A stretch of 5,788 nucleotides of DNA from Verrucomicrobiota bacterium (GTDB lineage Bacteria; Verrucomicrobiota; Verrucomicrobiia; Chthoniobacterales; JAFAMB01). The position numbers were made by a program, and so were the translations under genes. Where the stretch lies: contig JAFAXJ010000094.1 in NCBI GenBank assembly GCA_019241095.1, forward strand, positions 1 through 5,788. The letters are read 5' to 3'. Of this stretch, positions 1 to 5,788 are shown in pieces. The notes beneath the pieces were generated by a model. The model was not told the DNA's origin. It worked only from the letters and a program-made list of their open reading frames with translations, and made no database searches. Numbering within the stretch: position 1 is the stretch's first letter; each line of letters starts with the position of its first letter.

Positions 1-616
1 AAAGTATCCCGGTTATGAGCAAATCCCGATGTAGATAAGGATAAACACCGGCTAGCGCTGTTGCCGAACGCATCATCTGCGCAACATGTTCAACCAATCC
101 GCCTCGTCGCGCATGATGATAATTCCGGGCGCCAGCCGTCCGGCGGAATCGTTCTCCGAATTCTTCGACAAACGATAGACTCAGTCTCCGTAGGCGTGGA
201 TCAGCGATGGAGTGAAGCGAATTGACGATAAAATCGAAATCCGCGGATTGCTTTTCCTGCAATTCCAGAGAGCCAGCCAGGAGGTCTGCTCTCTCTTCGC
301 CGGTGAGGAGCCGAACGGACCAGTTGCGAGCTTCAAGACCGTAGCTAGGACTCGCAACGAATTCCGCGTTGATTGCAATAAAGTCACCCGTGCGAAGTTC
401 AGATACAAAGCCGTAAGCGGGATGATCATCCCAGACCCGGAGCGAGAAGCTTGCTGCTTCGTCGCGTACGCTCAATTGCAAGTAGGGCTTCTGTTCACGA
501 GTTAGCTTTACCAGCAGCGTCTCAATCTGAGCATGGAGAGTCCGAGGTTCCTGAGCGCTTCCACCTGAACGCTTCAGTTCTTCAATCGTTGAACGTTTGC
601 TTTCGGCAGAGTTCAT
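1..616 (-). CDS. YhaM-family 3'-5' exoribonuclease (OB-fold + HD domain), C-terminus cut by window edge
   Basis: The reading frame is open from an ATG at 616-614 to base 1, giving 205 codons without a stop. An in-frame TAA at 634-632 with no start codon between it and the ATG fixes the start. Residues about 25-105 read as an OB-fold nucleic-acid-binding domain (TLHAQIETLLVKL, then LQLSVRDEAASFSLRVWDD and LRTGDFIAINAEF). From about 165 the protein enters an HD phosphohydrolase domain: NYHHARRGGLVEHVAQMM, then YPYLHRDLLITGIL. This closely follows my memory of Bacillus YhaM (NHHAFVSGLAYHV, YPSLDRDLLYAGVILHD). His177 is the expected first metal ligand, and the window ends just before the expected HD pair. 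YhaM proteins are about 310 residues, so roughly a third is missing. Family members degrade single-stranded RNA (and DNA) 3' to 5' with divalent metal in the cytosol. No Shine-Dalgarno motif precedes the start. The gene is divergent from its neighbour at 708. The family call is firm; the precise substrate is not. Confidence 0.88.
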   Translation of the reverse strand, partial: MNSAESKRSTIEELKRSGGSAQEPRTLHAQIETLLVKLTREQKPYLQLSVRDEAASFSLRVWDDHPAYGFVSELRTGDFIAINAEFVASPSYGLEARNWSVRLLTGEERADLLAGSLELQEKQSADFDFIVNSLHSIADPRLRRLSLSFVEEFGERFRRTAGARNYHHARRGGLVEHVAQMMRSATALAGVYPYLHRDLLITGIL

Positions 617-668
617 GACGGGAAAACTTACTTATTCGTTTCAGGTTGCGCAGGAAAATATTCTCGCC

Positions 669-707
669 AGGTATGATTTATAGAATGTAGGTTTTGTTAT
701 CATACCT
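669..707. promoter_or_regulatory. Perfect 9-bp inverted repeat abutting the start codon at 708 (candidate operator or RNA hairpin)
   Basis: AGGTATGAT at 669-677 is exactly mirrored by ATCATACCT at 699-707, with a 21-base AT-rich spacer. The arm centres are 30 bp apart, close to three helical turns, and the second arm ends at the base before the ATG at 708. The repeat lies in the 91-bp spacer between two divergent genes. Each arm contains TATGAT, one mismatch from the sigma-70 -10 consensus, on opposite strands. The only -35-like match for the plus strand is TTGCGC at 646-651, and its 20-bp spacing is poor, so I do not call a promoter. It could be a binding site for a dimeric regulator, or a transcript hairpin that covers the initiation region of the 708 gene. 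The repeat is seen directly; its function is inferred. Confidence 0.45.
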
Positions 708-2033
708 ATGAAACGAAGCGGCGGACTGGTGACTTTTAGCATCTTGCTCTTTTTAGCCATCTACCAGGAGCAGAGCCGGGGAGAGTTTATTGCAGACACA
801 GGAGAAGTCTTTGATACGGTAGCTCGCAATATCGATCCCGGAGGCTTGTATTTTCTAATCTGCAACACTCAGACAATTCTGGCCAACCTCGAGGAGAAAC
901 TCTCCGGCGCTCGAGATTCGGCGATAGCCGTGCAGGGTCTGAGCATAGAAGAAAAGGAGAAACTCAGAACCCAATTTGCTTTTGGAATGCGCATTCTCCT
1001 TGGAAGCGGATTGCAAAACATAAAAGCTTTTGGCGCCAGCTCGAAACAGGACGCAGATGGCTTTTTTGTGAACAAGATTTTCGTTTTTGGCCCATCCGAT
1101 ATGCTCTGGTCTGCGTTGACCAATCCAGAGCATGATCTTTATCTTAACCAGCTAGCGCCGGCTGAGACAGCGACGTTTGCTCTTTTTGATTTAGACATTG
1201 CTACGCTCTGGCGCAGGTTATCGAGGGATCTTGAAGGTGAACAAAATCAGGAGATCACGCGATGGGTCCGGCAAATTCCAAAGCAGGTTGAAGGCATTAC
1301 GGGATTAAGCTTGGAAGATTTACTTGGCTCGGTGGGAACCCAGTTTGGATACTTATTGACCCTGGATCCGGAGAAAAAAGTAACTATTCCGGTCGCTACT
1401 GAAACCTATCAGTTACCGGAACCCGCTGCTGCTTTCATTTGCCAGGTGAGAGATACGAAAATATTTGATCGGGTAGATTCGCTGCTTTCCTTGACTACCG
1501 GGGTTGAAAGCGTCGATACACCGGATTTTAAAATGCGGGTGATGCGCGGATCTAATCCTGTTGATTATGTGAGTCCTTCCGTAGCTCAGGCAGGTAGCTG
1601 GCTAATGATTTCCACTAACGATAAACTCATTCTTTCTGTGTTAGCGACGATGCATGGAAAAGCGCCGGGACTGAAGTCAGTACCTGAATTTCAGAATCTG
1701 ACGAGGAGCATGCCGCTAAAAGGGAACGGGGTGGCTTACGTGAGTAAGCGATTTCAGAAGACTCTGGCTGACATCGAAAGCAAGTCGCTGGAAAACACAA
1801 GTTCACATAACCCGAGTCTCGATCTTCTGTCGGCGAAAATGGTGAGCCTATATTCCGATGTTTCGAGCTATCAAGTCATCAAATATAGAAATGACGGCGT
1901 ATTCGCTATTGGTAGAACCTCAAAGAGCGTAATGGAACTACTAGGAGATGTCGTCACGCTTTCCTCTTATTACTTATCGGTTGCTGCAATCGAAGCACTC
2001 AAGCAAAGGAGAGGTCCGGAATCTCATCAGTGA
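708..2033 (+). CDS. Secreted protein of unknown function, 441 aa, DUF3352-like in style
   Basis: The ATG at 708 is the only usable start, because an in-frame TAG lies at 681-683. The N-terminus looks like a Sec signal peptide: MKRSGG, then hydrophobic residues 7-19 (LVTFSILLFLAIY), with likely cleavage near SRG at 23-25. There is no lipobox cysteine, so a periplasmic or extracellular location is expected. The rest is soluble. Residues about 37-140 contain a GGLYFLICN strand and a charged helix at 60-90. A second part opens at about 149 with LAPAETATFALFDLDI. Residues 203-220 (EDLLGSVGTQFGYLLTLD) and the later stretches SWLMISTNDKLI (297-308) and GKAPGLKSVPEFQNL (317-331) resemble from memory the repeated pattern of DUF3352-type bacterial proteins. 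I see no catalytic motif. The C-terminus has a mildly hydrophobic stretch at 412-430 followed by KQRR, too polar to be a clear anchor. It lies between an exoribonuclease and glycan genes, with an apparent terminator after it, so it is probably transcribed alone. Coding status is secure; function is unknown. Confidence 0.85.
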   Translation: MKRSGGLVTFSILLFLAIYQEQSRGEFIADTGEVFDTVARNIDPGGLYFLICNTQTILANLEEKLSGARDSAIAVQGLSIEEKEKLRTQFAFGMRILLGSGLQNIKAFGASSKQDADGFFVNKIFVFGPSDMLWSALTNPEHDLYLNQLAPAETATFALFDLDIATLWRRLSRDLEGEQNQEITRWVRQIPKQVEGITGLSLEDLLGSVGTQFGYLLTLDPEKKVTIPVATETYQLPEPAAAFICQVRDTKIFDRVDSLLSLTTGVESVDTPDFKMRVMRGSNPVDYVSPSVAQAGSWLMISTNDKLILSVLATMHGKAPGLKSVPEFQNLTRSMPLKGNGVAYVSKRFQKTLADIESKSLENTSSHNPSLDLLSAKMVSLYSDVSSYQVIKYRNDGVFAIGRTSKSVMELLGDVVTLSSYYLSVAAIEALKQRRGPESHQ

Positions 2034-2041
2034 AAAAAGGA

Positions 2042-2080
2042 TGAGAGTGTCTCACCAGTCAGGCTCCTGACTGTTTGCTT
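2042..2080 (+). terminator. Probable intrinsic terminator after the 441-aa secreted protein gene
   Basis: Two tandem hairpins start nine bases after the TGA. The first is TGAGA-GTG-TCTCA (2042-2054). The second is CAGTCAG-GCTC-CTGACTG (2056-2073), with a perfect 7-bp stem and a 4-base loop, or 8 bp if the inner G-C is counted. It is followed at once by TTTGCTTT (2074-2081 region). The T-run is interrupted and the stem is only moderately GC-rich, so termination may be partial. The position, between a finished gene and the start of the oxidoreductase at 2116, fits a transcript boundary. No promoter for the downstream gene could be picked out with confidence. Confidence 0.5.
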
Positions 2081-2115
2081 TCAGGCATTTTGCGATATGG
2101 TCTCTGATCAGTATC

Positions 2116-3201
2116 ATGGATTCGTTCAATGTCGGTATTGTGGGGCTGGGTTGGCCCGGGCAGATGCACGCACAGGGCATACAGATGAGCGGCATCGGAA
2201 AACTTTATGCAGCCTGTGATTTAAACGAAGCTCGGCTAGAGGCGTTCGCAACCAAATATTCGCCGGAAAAGACCTTCAGCGATTATGATCAGATGCTCGC
2301 TGATCCGAAGCTTCAAGCAGTAGTAGTAGCGCTTCCCAATTCTCTTCACTTCCCAGCGTCTCGCAAAGCGTTGGCTGCTGCAAAACATGTACTTTGTGAA
2401 AAGCCTCCGACCATGAATGCGGACCAGATGAGGCAAATCCATCTGGAAGCACAAACTCGAGGTTTAATTTACACTTTTGGACGTCAAAAGCGTTTCTCCG
2501 GCGCAATGCAAGCGGCACGTAGAGCCATAGCCGAAAGGCGCCTTGGCGAGATCTACTATATCAAAACCAGTTGGGTTCGCGCACGGGGGACCCCCGGAGG
2601 GTTGGACGGGTGGTTTACCGATGGATCTAGGGCGGGCGGGGGTGCTTTGATCGACATCGGAGTGCATGCGATTGATTCGGCCTGGTATTTGATGGGTAAT
2701 CCCAAGCCTCGCACGGTTTCCGCCCAAACCTATCGGAAGTTTCCACAATTGGTGAAAGCGCACGTGTTTGATGTTGAAGACAGTGCTTACGGAATGATCC
2801 GATTCGAAAATGGAGCGACCATTCTCTTCGAGGTAGCCTGGGCAGCGAACCTGCCGGACGATATTCCCATGGGCCGATCCTGGTACTGCCGTGAACTGTT
2901 CCGCACCGACCTTTATGGTCCGCAAGGGTCAATTCGGCTTATTGATACGACTCAGCTTGCGCCTTCTGAGCAGCGTCCGGCTCTATCCTTCTTTGAAAAC
3001 AATGAAGGTGCGTTGGTTGACAGCAAACTCGAGTACGTAGAAGTTCCTCACGAGTTCGTGCCGCAGATGCGGAACTTCTTGCGAGCCGCTGCCGGTTTGG
3101 AAGCGCCCATTAACAGTTCGCTTCAGGCACTGCAGCTGATGGAAATGTTGGACGCCGTTTACCAGTCAAGTTTGGCTGGTCGAGAGATTGTATTGGTGTA
3201 G
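2116..3201 (+). CDS. Gfo/Idh/MocA-family NAD(P)-dependent oxidoreductase, 361 aa
   Basis: This is a complete oxidoreductase of the glucose-fructose oxidoreductase / inositol dehydrogenase / MocA family, which oxidises or reduces a hydroxyl or keto group on sugars, inositols or nucleotide sugars. The N-terminal Rossmann domain (about 5-120) has the dinucleotide motif VGIVGLGWPGQMH (Gly10, Gly12, Gly15). An acidic residue, Asp35, follows the second strand and usually favours NAD over NADP. The family motif CEKPP is at 94-98, with Lys96 the expected catalytic lysine. In the C-terminal domain the signature GGGALIDIGVHAIDSAWYLMG (174-194) supplies Asp180, His184 and Asp187 of the active site. The length is normal and nothing is missing. 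The start is the first in-frame ATG after TGA at 2068-2070; no Shine-Dalgarno motif is visible. The stop codon abuts the GTG of a membrane glycosyltransferase, so the two are probably one transcript and translationally coupled. That suggests, without proving, a role in making a sugar precursor for a surface glycan. The substrate cannot be read from the sequence. Confidence 0.93.
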   Translation: MDSFNVGIVGLGWPGQMHAQGIQMSGIGKLYAACDLNEARLEAFATKYSPEKTFSDYDQMLADPKLQAVVVALPNSLHFPASRKALAAAKHVLCEKPPTMNADQMRQIHLEAQTRGLIYTFGRQKRFSGAMQAARRAIAERRLGEIYYIKTSWVRARGTPGGLDGWFTDGSRAGGGALIDIGVHAIDSAWYLMGNPKPRTVSAQTYRKFPQLVKAHVFDVEDSAYGMIRFENGATILFEVAWAANLPDDIPMGRSWYCRELFRTDLYGPQGSIRLIDTTQLAPSEQRPALSFFENNEGALVDSKLEYVEVPHEFVPQMRNFLRAAAGLEAPINSSLQALQLMEMLDAVYQSSLAGREIVLV

Positions 3202-4872
3202 GTGAGCAGAGCTATCAAACCTTCGCTGTCACTGAGCATTAGCGAAAAATGGGTGTTTTCGGCGATTTTCTTTGTAGTGCTTGGGCTGAAAATTCTCTAC
3301 GCCCTTCATTTTCGAATCGATTCAGATGAGCCTCAGCACTTGCATGTTGTCTGGGGGTGGACACAAGGCATGATTCCTTATCGGGATCTGTTCGATAATC
3401 ATTCACCGCTCTTTCAGTGGCTAGCTGCGCCAGCTTTCAAATTTTTCGGTGAGCGCGCCGATATCATAGTCCCTATGAGGATGTTGATGATCATTCTCTT
3501 CCTAGGATCGGTTTTTCTTGTATTCAGGATATTTTCTTCAGTTCATTCGTTAAGCGTTGGATTATGGAGCGCCGTTTTCACGGCATCCTGGCCAAAGTTC
3601 TTTTTCGTTTCTACTGAGTTCCGTCCCGACGATCTGTGGACTTTGATCTGGCTGGGTTTGGTTGCTGTTTCGGTCAGGGGCACATTTTCCGCAAGGCGCG
3701 CCTTGTTTGTTGGACTGCTGCTAGGCACTGCTTTTAGCGTGTCAATGAAAACGTTGTTGATGCTGACTTCTCTCGTGTTCGCGAGCGCTGCATTGGTTTT
3801 CTTTCGCACACTGACCGGTGAACAGATGCGGTGGCGTGGGTGGTTACCGGCAGCCGCGTCTCTAGTGATCGGTATGATTATTGTGCCGGGAATGGTAGTC
3901 TCATTTTTCGCTGCTCACGGAGCTCTGGCGGCAATGTACTACTGCATCATCGAACACAATTTGGACGCGATCTCATCCAATGGAAGCACCGTTCAGTTCG
4001 CGTGGTTCGGGGCAATTCTCGTGCCTATTCTTCTTATCAGCTTTTTTTTATTTCGGACATTTGGAAAAGGTTCGGAGAAACAGCGACTGGTCTGGTTGCT
4101 GCTTGTAACGTGCCTCTATTGGCTCACCCTGAAATCTTTCTGGCCCATTGTTACTGCGGAAGATTACCTGCCCTTATTGCCTCTTTCGGGCGGGATTATC
4201 GTCTGGCTTACATGCGATCTGTTCTGTGCTTTCGGGTACAGAGCTGCCGTGTTGTTGCCGGTTTGCCCGATGGTCAGCTTCGTTTGGATGATAAAGTCTG
4301 TTTCACCTTTCAATGACGCTACAGTAAACAAAATCGAGATGGTCAGAAATGTGCTTCGATTGACCGATCCTCTCGATTATGTGATGGATGCGAAGGGGGA
4401 GACCATCTTCCGGCGCAGGCCATTTTATTACGTCTTTGAGGGCCTGACCGGCTCACGTTTGAAAGCCGGAATGATCGAGGATACGGTTCCTGAGCGACTC
4501 ATAGAAACTCGAGCTCCGCTTGCCACGCTTTGTCGCATGCCGGCAAAAGCTAAAAATTTCATTTCCCAGAACTACTTACCGATAGCGTATCGGCTCTCTG
4601 CCCTGGGGAAGCTGCTTGGGCAAGTCGATCATCCCACTTCATTCTGTCTGGAAGTTGCGGGGAATTATTCGGTTGTGTCCGAAGCGGATGACTTTCGTGG
4701 AGCGATTGACGACAAACCTTTGGCGCCAACTATGTATTTAGGTGCCGGCCGACATGAAGTTCGACGGTTCGCAGGGTCCGGCTCTGTCGCGATTCTGTGG
4801 TCGCGAGCAGCAGAGGAGGGTTTCAGCCCTTTCCATAATCTGCCTGCGGACAGATGGACAGCTGAGGATTAA
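3202..4872 (+). CDS. Polytopic membrane glycosyltransferase, GT39/ArnT/PMT-like, 556 aa
   Basis: This gene starts at a GTG directly after the previous gene's TAG, with no spacing, which points to translational coupling; another in-frame GTG at codon 18 would clip the first membrane helix and is less likely. About ten hydrophobic segments occupy residues 17-365, near 17-37, 92-111, 116-135, 140-157, 165-203 (two), 214-250, 264-285, 296-315 and 322-365. After the first helix comes the hallmark acidic motif of GT-C enzymes, DSDEPQ at 40-45, then IPYRDLFDNHSPLFQW (58-73). This is the usual arrangement in GT39/ArnT-like proteins, where the acidic pair in the first outer loop acts in catalysis and a HxPL-type motif follows. 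These enzymes transfer a sugar from a polyprenyl-phosphate donor on the periplasmic face to lipid, protein or glycan. The final 190 residues or so (366-556) are soluble and probably periplasmic, and I recognise no domain in them. Neighbours, an oxidoreductase and a GT-B enzyme, support a surface-glycan role. Donor and acceptor are unknown. Confidence 0.88.
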   Translation: MSRAIKPSLSLSISEKWVFSAIFFVVLGLKILYALHFRIDSDEPQHLHVVWGWTQGMIPYRDLFDNHSPLFQWLAAPAFKFFGERADIIVPMRMLMIILFLGSVFLVFRIFSSVHSLSVGLWSAVFTASWPKFFFVSTEFRPDDLWTLIWLGLVAVSVRGTFSARRALFVGLLLGTAFSVSMKTLLMLTSLVFASAALVFFRTLTGEQMRWRGWLPAAASLVIGMIIVPGMVVSFFAAHGALAAMYYCIIEHNLDAISSNGSTVQFAWFGAILVPILLISFFLFRTFGKGSEKQRLVWLLLVTCLYWLTLKSFWPIVTAEDYLPLLPLSGGIIVWLTCDLFCAFGYRAAVLLPVCPMVSFVWMIKSVSPFNDATVNKIEMVRNVLRLTDPLDYVMDAKGETIFRRRPFYYVFEGLTGSRLKAGMIEDTVPERLIETRAPLATLCRMPAKAKNFISQNYLPIAYRLSALGKLLGQVDHPTSFCLEVAGNYSVVSEADDFRGAIDDKPLAPTMYLGAGRHEVRRFAGSGSVAILWSRAAEEGFSPFHNLPADRWTAED

Positions 4873-5023
4873 GCTATACGGCTACTCTCGACGATAAGGG
4901 TTCCCGAGATAGCAGGTAAAGTCGCCTCTCCGCGGCTTCGCCGCTAGGATCTTAATGAAATTCCGAAGGGCGAACCTGCGTCTTAAATAATCCTGGGTAA
5001 GCTCAGCGCAAACTCAGAATGGG
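4873..5023 (+). other. Intergenic spacer with several inverted repeats (possible terminator or leader)
   Basis: No gene fits in these 151 bases. Three pairings can be seen. GCTA-(C)-TCTCG (4881-4890) pairs with CGAGATAGC (4905-4913), a 9-bp stem with one bulged C and a 14-base loop. GCGGC-TTC-GCCGC (4932-4944) is a compact GC-only hairpin. GCAGGT (4912-4917) pairs with ACCTGC (4974-4979) and would enclose that hairpin, though it competes for bases 4912-4913 with the first stem. No T-run follows any of them, so a classical intrinsic terminator is not supported. The region may reduce read-through from the membrane glycosyltransferase gene or form part of the next gene's 5' leader. I do not recognise a known riboswitch. 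Confidence 0.3.
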
Positions 5024-5788
5024 ATGATGCGAGAACAGAAGAAGCTGACAATTTTGGAAATAGGTCATGATCCATGGCTCGGTTCAAGGCACAACGCTGA
5101 CTTTTTACAGGCCGGAGCTCGATTAGTTCCAGGGAAGTTTGGTCAGGAACCCGGATGGAAAGAGGTCTTACCGATTTTGTTCCGGCTGGCAAAAAGAAAA
5201 TATGACGTAATCGCGATTTGCCAATTGCAAGTTGATCGACTCTCGGGCCTTGGCAAGAAAGGTCGTCTATTAAAAAAGTTTTTGGCGATCGCCATGCACT
5301 CCAGAACATCATCGTGGTTATTACGTCAGATCTTATGCGGCTCTAAAGCGGTCGTCGTTGTTTTTGATAATGGATATGAAGCAAAGCTAAGTGAAGCGGC
5401 GCTGAAAATCTTTCAACCTGTTCTCTACTTCAAACGAAACCTGCTTGAAGGATATCTCGCTGGCAAACAGGGACTTTATCGAGTTTTGCCAATGGCTGTT
5501 GTGCCACAGCTCAAGATGCCAAAAACCTACGATGTCTTTGCTGCAGGAAGCTTTTTTGTTGCAGGCAGAAAGCTGACGCTTTTAGCCGCCCAAGGATTAG
5601 AAGAGCTGGGATGGAAAGTCGACATTGTCAAGAACACGATTCCTTATGAGGAATACCGGCATCGGCTGGCACGAGCGAAGGTGGCGTTTTGTGTCCAGGG
5701 GTTCGGCTTCCACACCTGGAGAATGTACGAAGCAGCTCTGGCTGGCTGTGTTCCAGTGATCGATCACCCGAAGGAACCCATTTTTCAC
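5024..5788 (+). CDS. GT-B-like glycosyltransferase (group 1 / Glyco_trans_1_2 or exostosin-like), C-terminus cut by window edge
   Basis: The frame is open from the ATG at 5024 to the last base, giving 255 codons. An in-frame TAA at 4988-4990 limits the start, and the second codon is also ATG (5027). The protein lacks a signal peptide or membrane helices and should be cytosolic. It opens with a strand-turn typical of GT-B N-domains (KLTILEIGHDPWLGS, about 7-21), followed by alternating strands and helices (YDVIAICQLQ, AVVVVFDNGYE). A second Rossmann-like half begins at about 180 (YDVFAAGSFFVAGRK). Then comes the donor-binding region AKVAFCVQGFGFHTWRMYEA (218-237), ending in ALAGCVPVI (238-246). 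The pattern G-F-H-x-W-R-x-x-E-A-x-x-x-G-x-x-P-V-I is characteristic of nucleotide-sugar-using transferases in which Arg and Glu contact the donor. The remaining C-terminal tail lies outside the window. It likely adds a sugar to a growing surface glycan; donor and acceptor are unknown. No Shine-Dalgarno motif is visible. A distant exostosin-like (GT47) membership is the main alternative. Confidence 0.8.
   Translation, partial: MMREQKKLTILEIGHDPWLGSRHNADFLQAGARLVPGKFGQEPGWKEVLPILFRLAKRKYDVIAICQLQVDRLSGLGKKGRLLKKFLAIAMHSRTSSWLLRQILCGSKAVVVVFDNGYEAKLSEAALKIFQPVLYFKRNLLEGYLAGKQGLYRVLPMAVVPQLKMPKTYDVFAAGSFFVAGRKLTLLAAQGLEELGWKVDIVKNTIPYEEYRHRLARAKVAFCVQGFGFHTWRMYEAALAGCVPVIDHPKEPIFH

Noticed and set aside
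212..505. Plus-strand 97-codon open frame near the left end
   Set aside because: It is antisense to the exoribonuclease frame, which has clear OB and HD motifs, so the minus-strand gene is the real one.
646..677. Sigma-70-type promoter TTGCGC ... TATGAT
   Set aside because: The 20-bp spacing and the weak -35 match make it unconvincing. It is mentioned only as context for the inverted repeat.
673..690. Five-codon leader ORF (MIYRM, stop TAG) upstream of the 708 gene
   Set aside because: It begins inside the left arm of the inverted repeat and could be a leader peptide, but so short an ORF arises easily by chance and no regulatory codon run is present.
2464..2925. Minus-strand 153-codon open frame opposite the oxidoreductase gene
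   Set aside because: It is antisense to a gene with complete Gfo/Idh/MocA motifs, and its product is rich in Pro, Arg and His without domain features. It is a shadow frame.
3831..4316. Plus-strand 161-codon open frame inside the membrane glycosyltransferase gene
   Set aside because: It lies wholly within the well-supported GT39-like gene in another frame, and its translation has no recognisable domain or membrane pattern. It is a shadow frame.
4983..5312. Minus-strand 109-codon open frame
   Set aside because: It overlaps the start of the GT-B gene in antisense, and its translation has no recognisable domain.

Overview
The window (5,788 bases, roughly half GC) carries five protein-coding genes, two of them cut by the window ends. 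No rRNA, tRNA, CRISPR array, insertion sequence or phage gene was seen. It looks like a Gram-negative-type soil or aquatic bacterium, and my best guess is Verrucomicrobiota (Chthoniobacter-like). That guess rests on protein style (a YhaM-type OB-HD nuclease, a long secreted protein resembling DUF3352-like proteins, a Gfo/Idh/MocA oxidoreductase) and on the absence of a Shine-Dalgarno motif at any of the five starts. It was not checked by any search and is tentative.

Layout. Bases 1-616 (minus strand) encode the N-terminal two thirds of a YhaM-family 3'-5' exoribonuclease, with an OB-fold and then the beginning of an HD domain. A 91-bp divergent spacer follows. It holds a perfect 9-bp inverted repeat whose second arm touches the start codon of the next gene. 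Bases 708-2033 (plus) encode a 441-residue exported protein of unknown function. Two small hairpins and a broken T-run follow and probably form a terminator. Bases 2116-3201 encode a Gfo/Idh/MocA-family NAD(P)-dependent sugar oxidoreductase. Its TAG stop directly abuts the GTG start of a 556-residue polytopic membrane glycosyltransferase of the GT39/ArnT/PMT type (3202-4872). A 151-bp spacer with inverted repeats (4873-5023) leads to a cytosolic GT-B-like glycosyltransferase (5024 to the right edge, incomplete).

How they fit together. The last three genes look like the start of a surface-glycan (exopolysaccharide, O-antigen or glycoprotein) locus. The oxidoreductase would modify a nucleotide sugar or sugar, the membrane enzyme would move a sugar from a polyprenyl-phosphate donor on the outer face of the membrane, and the GT-B enzyme would use a nucleotide sugar in the cytosol. 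This pathway assignment is inference from families and gene order, and no substrate can be read from the sequence. The exoribonuclease and the secreted protein look functionally unrelated to it. I found no convincing evidence of a novel defence or mobile system. The most noteworthy non-coding signal is the inverted repeat at 669-707.
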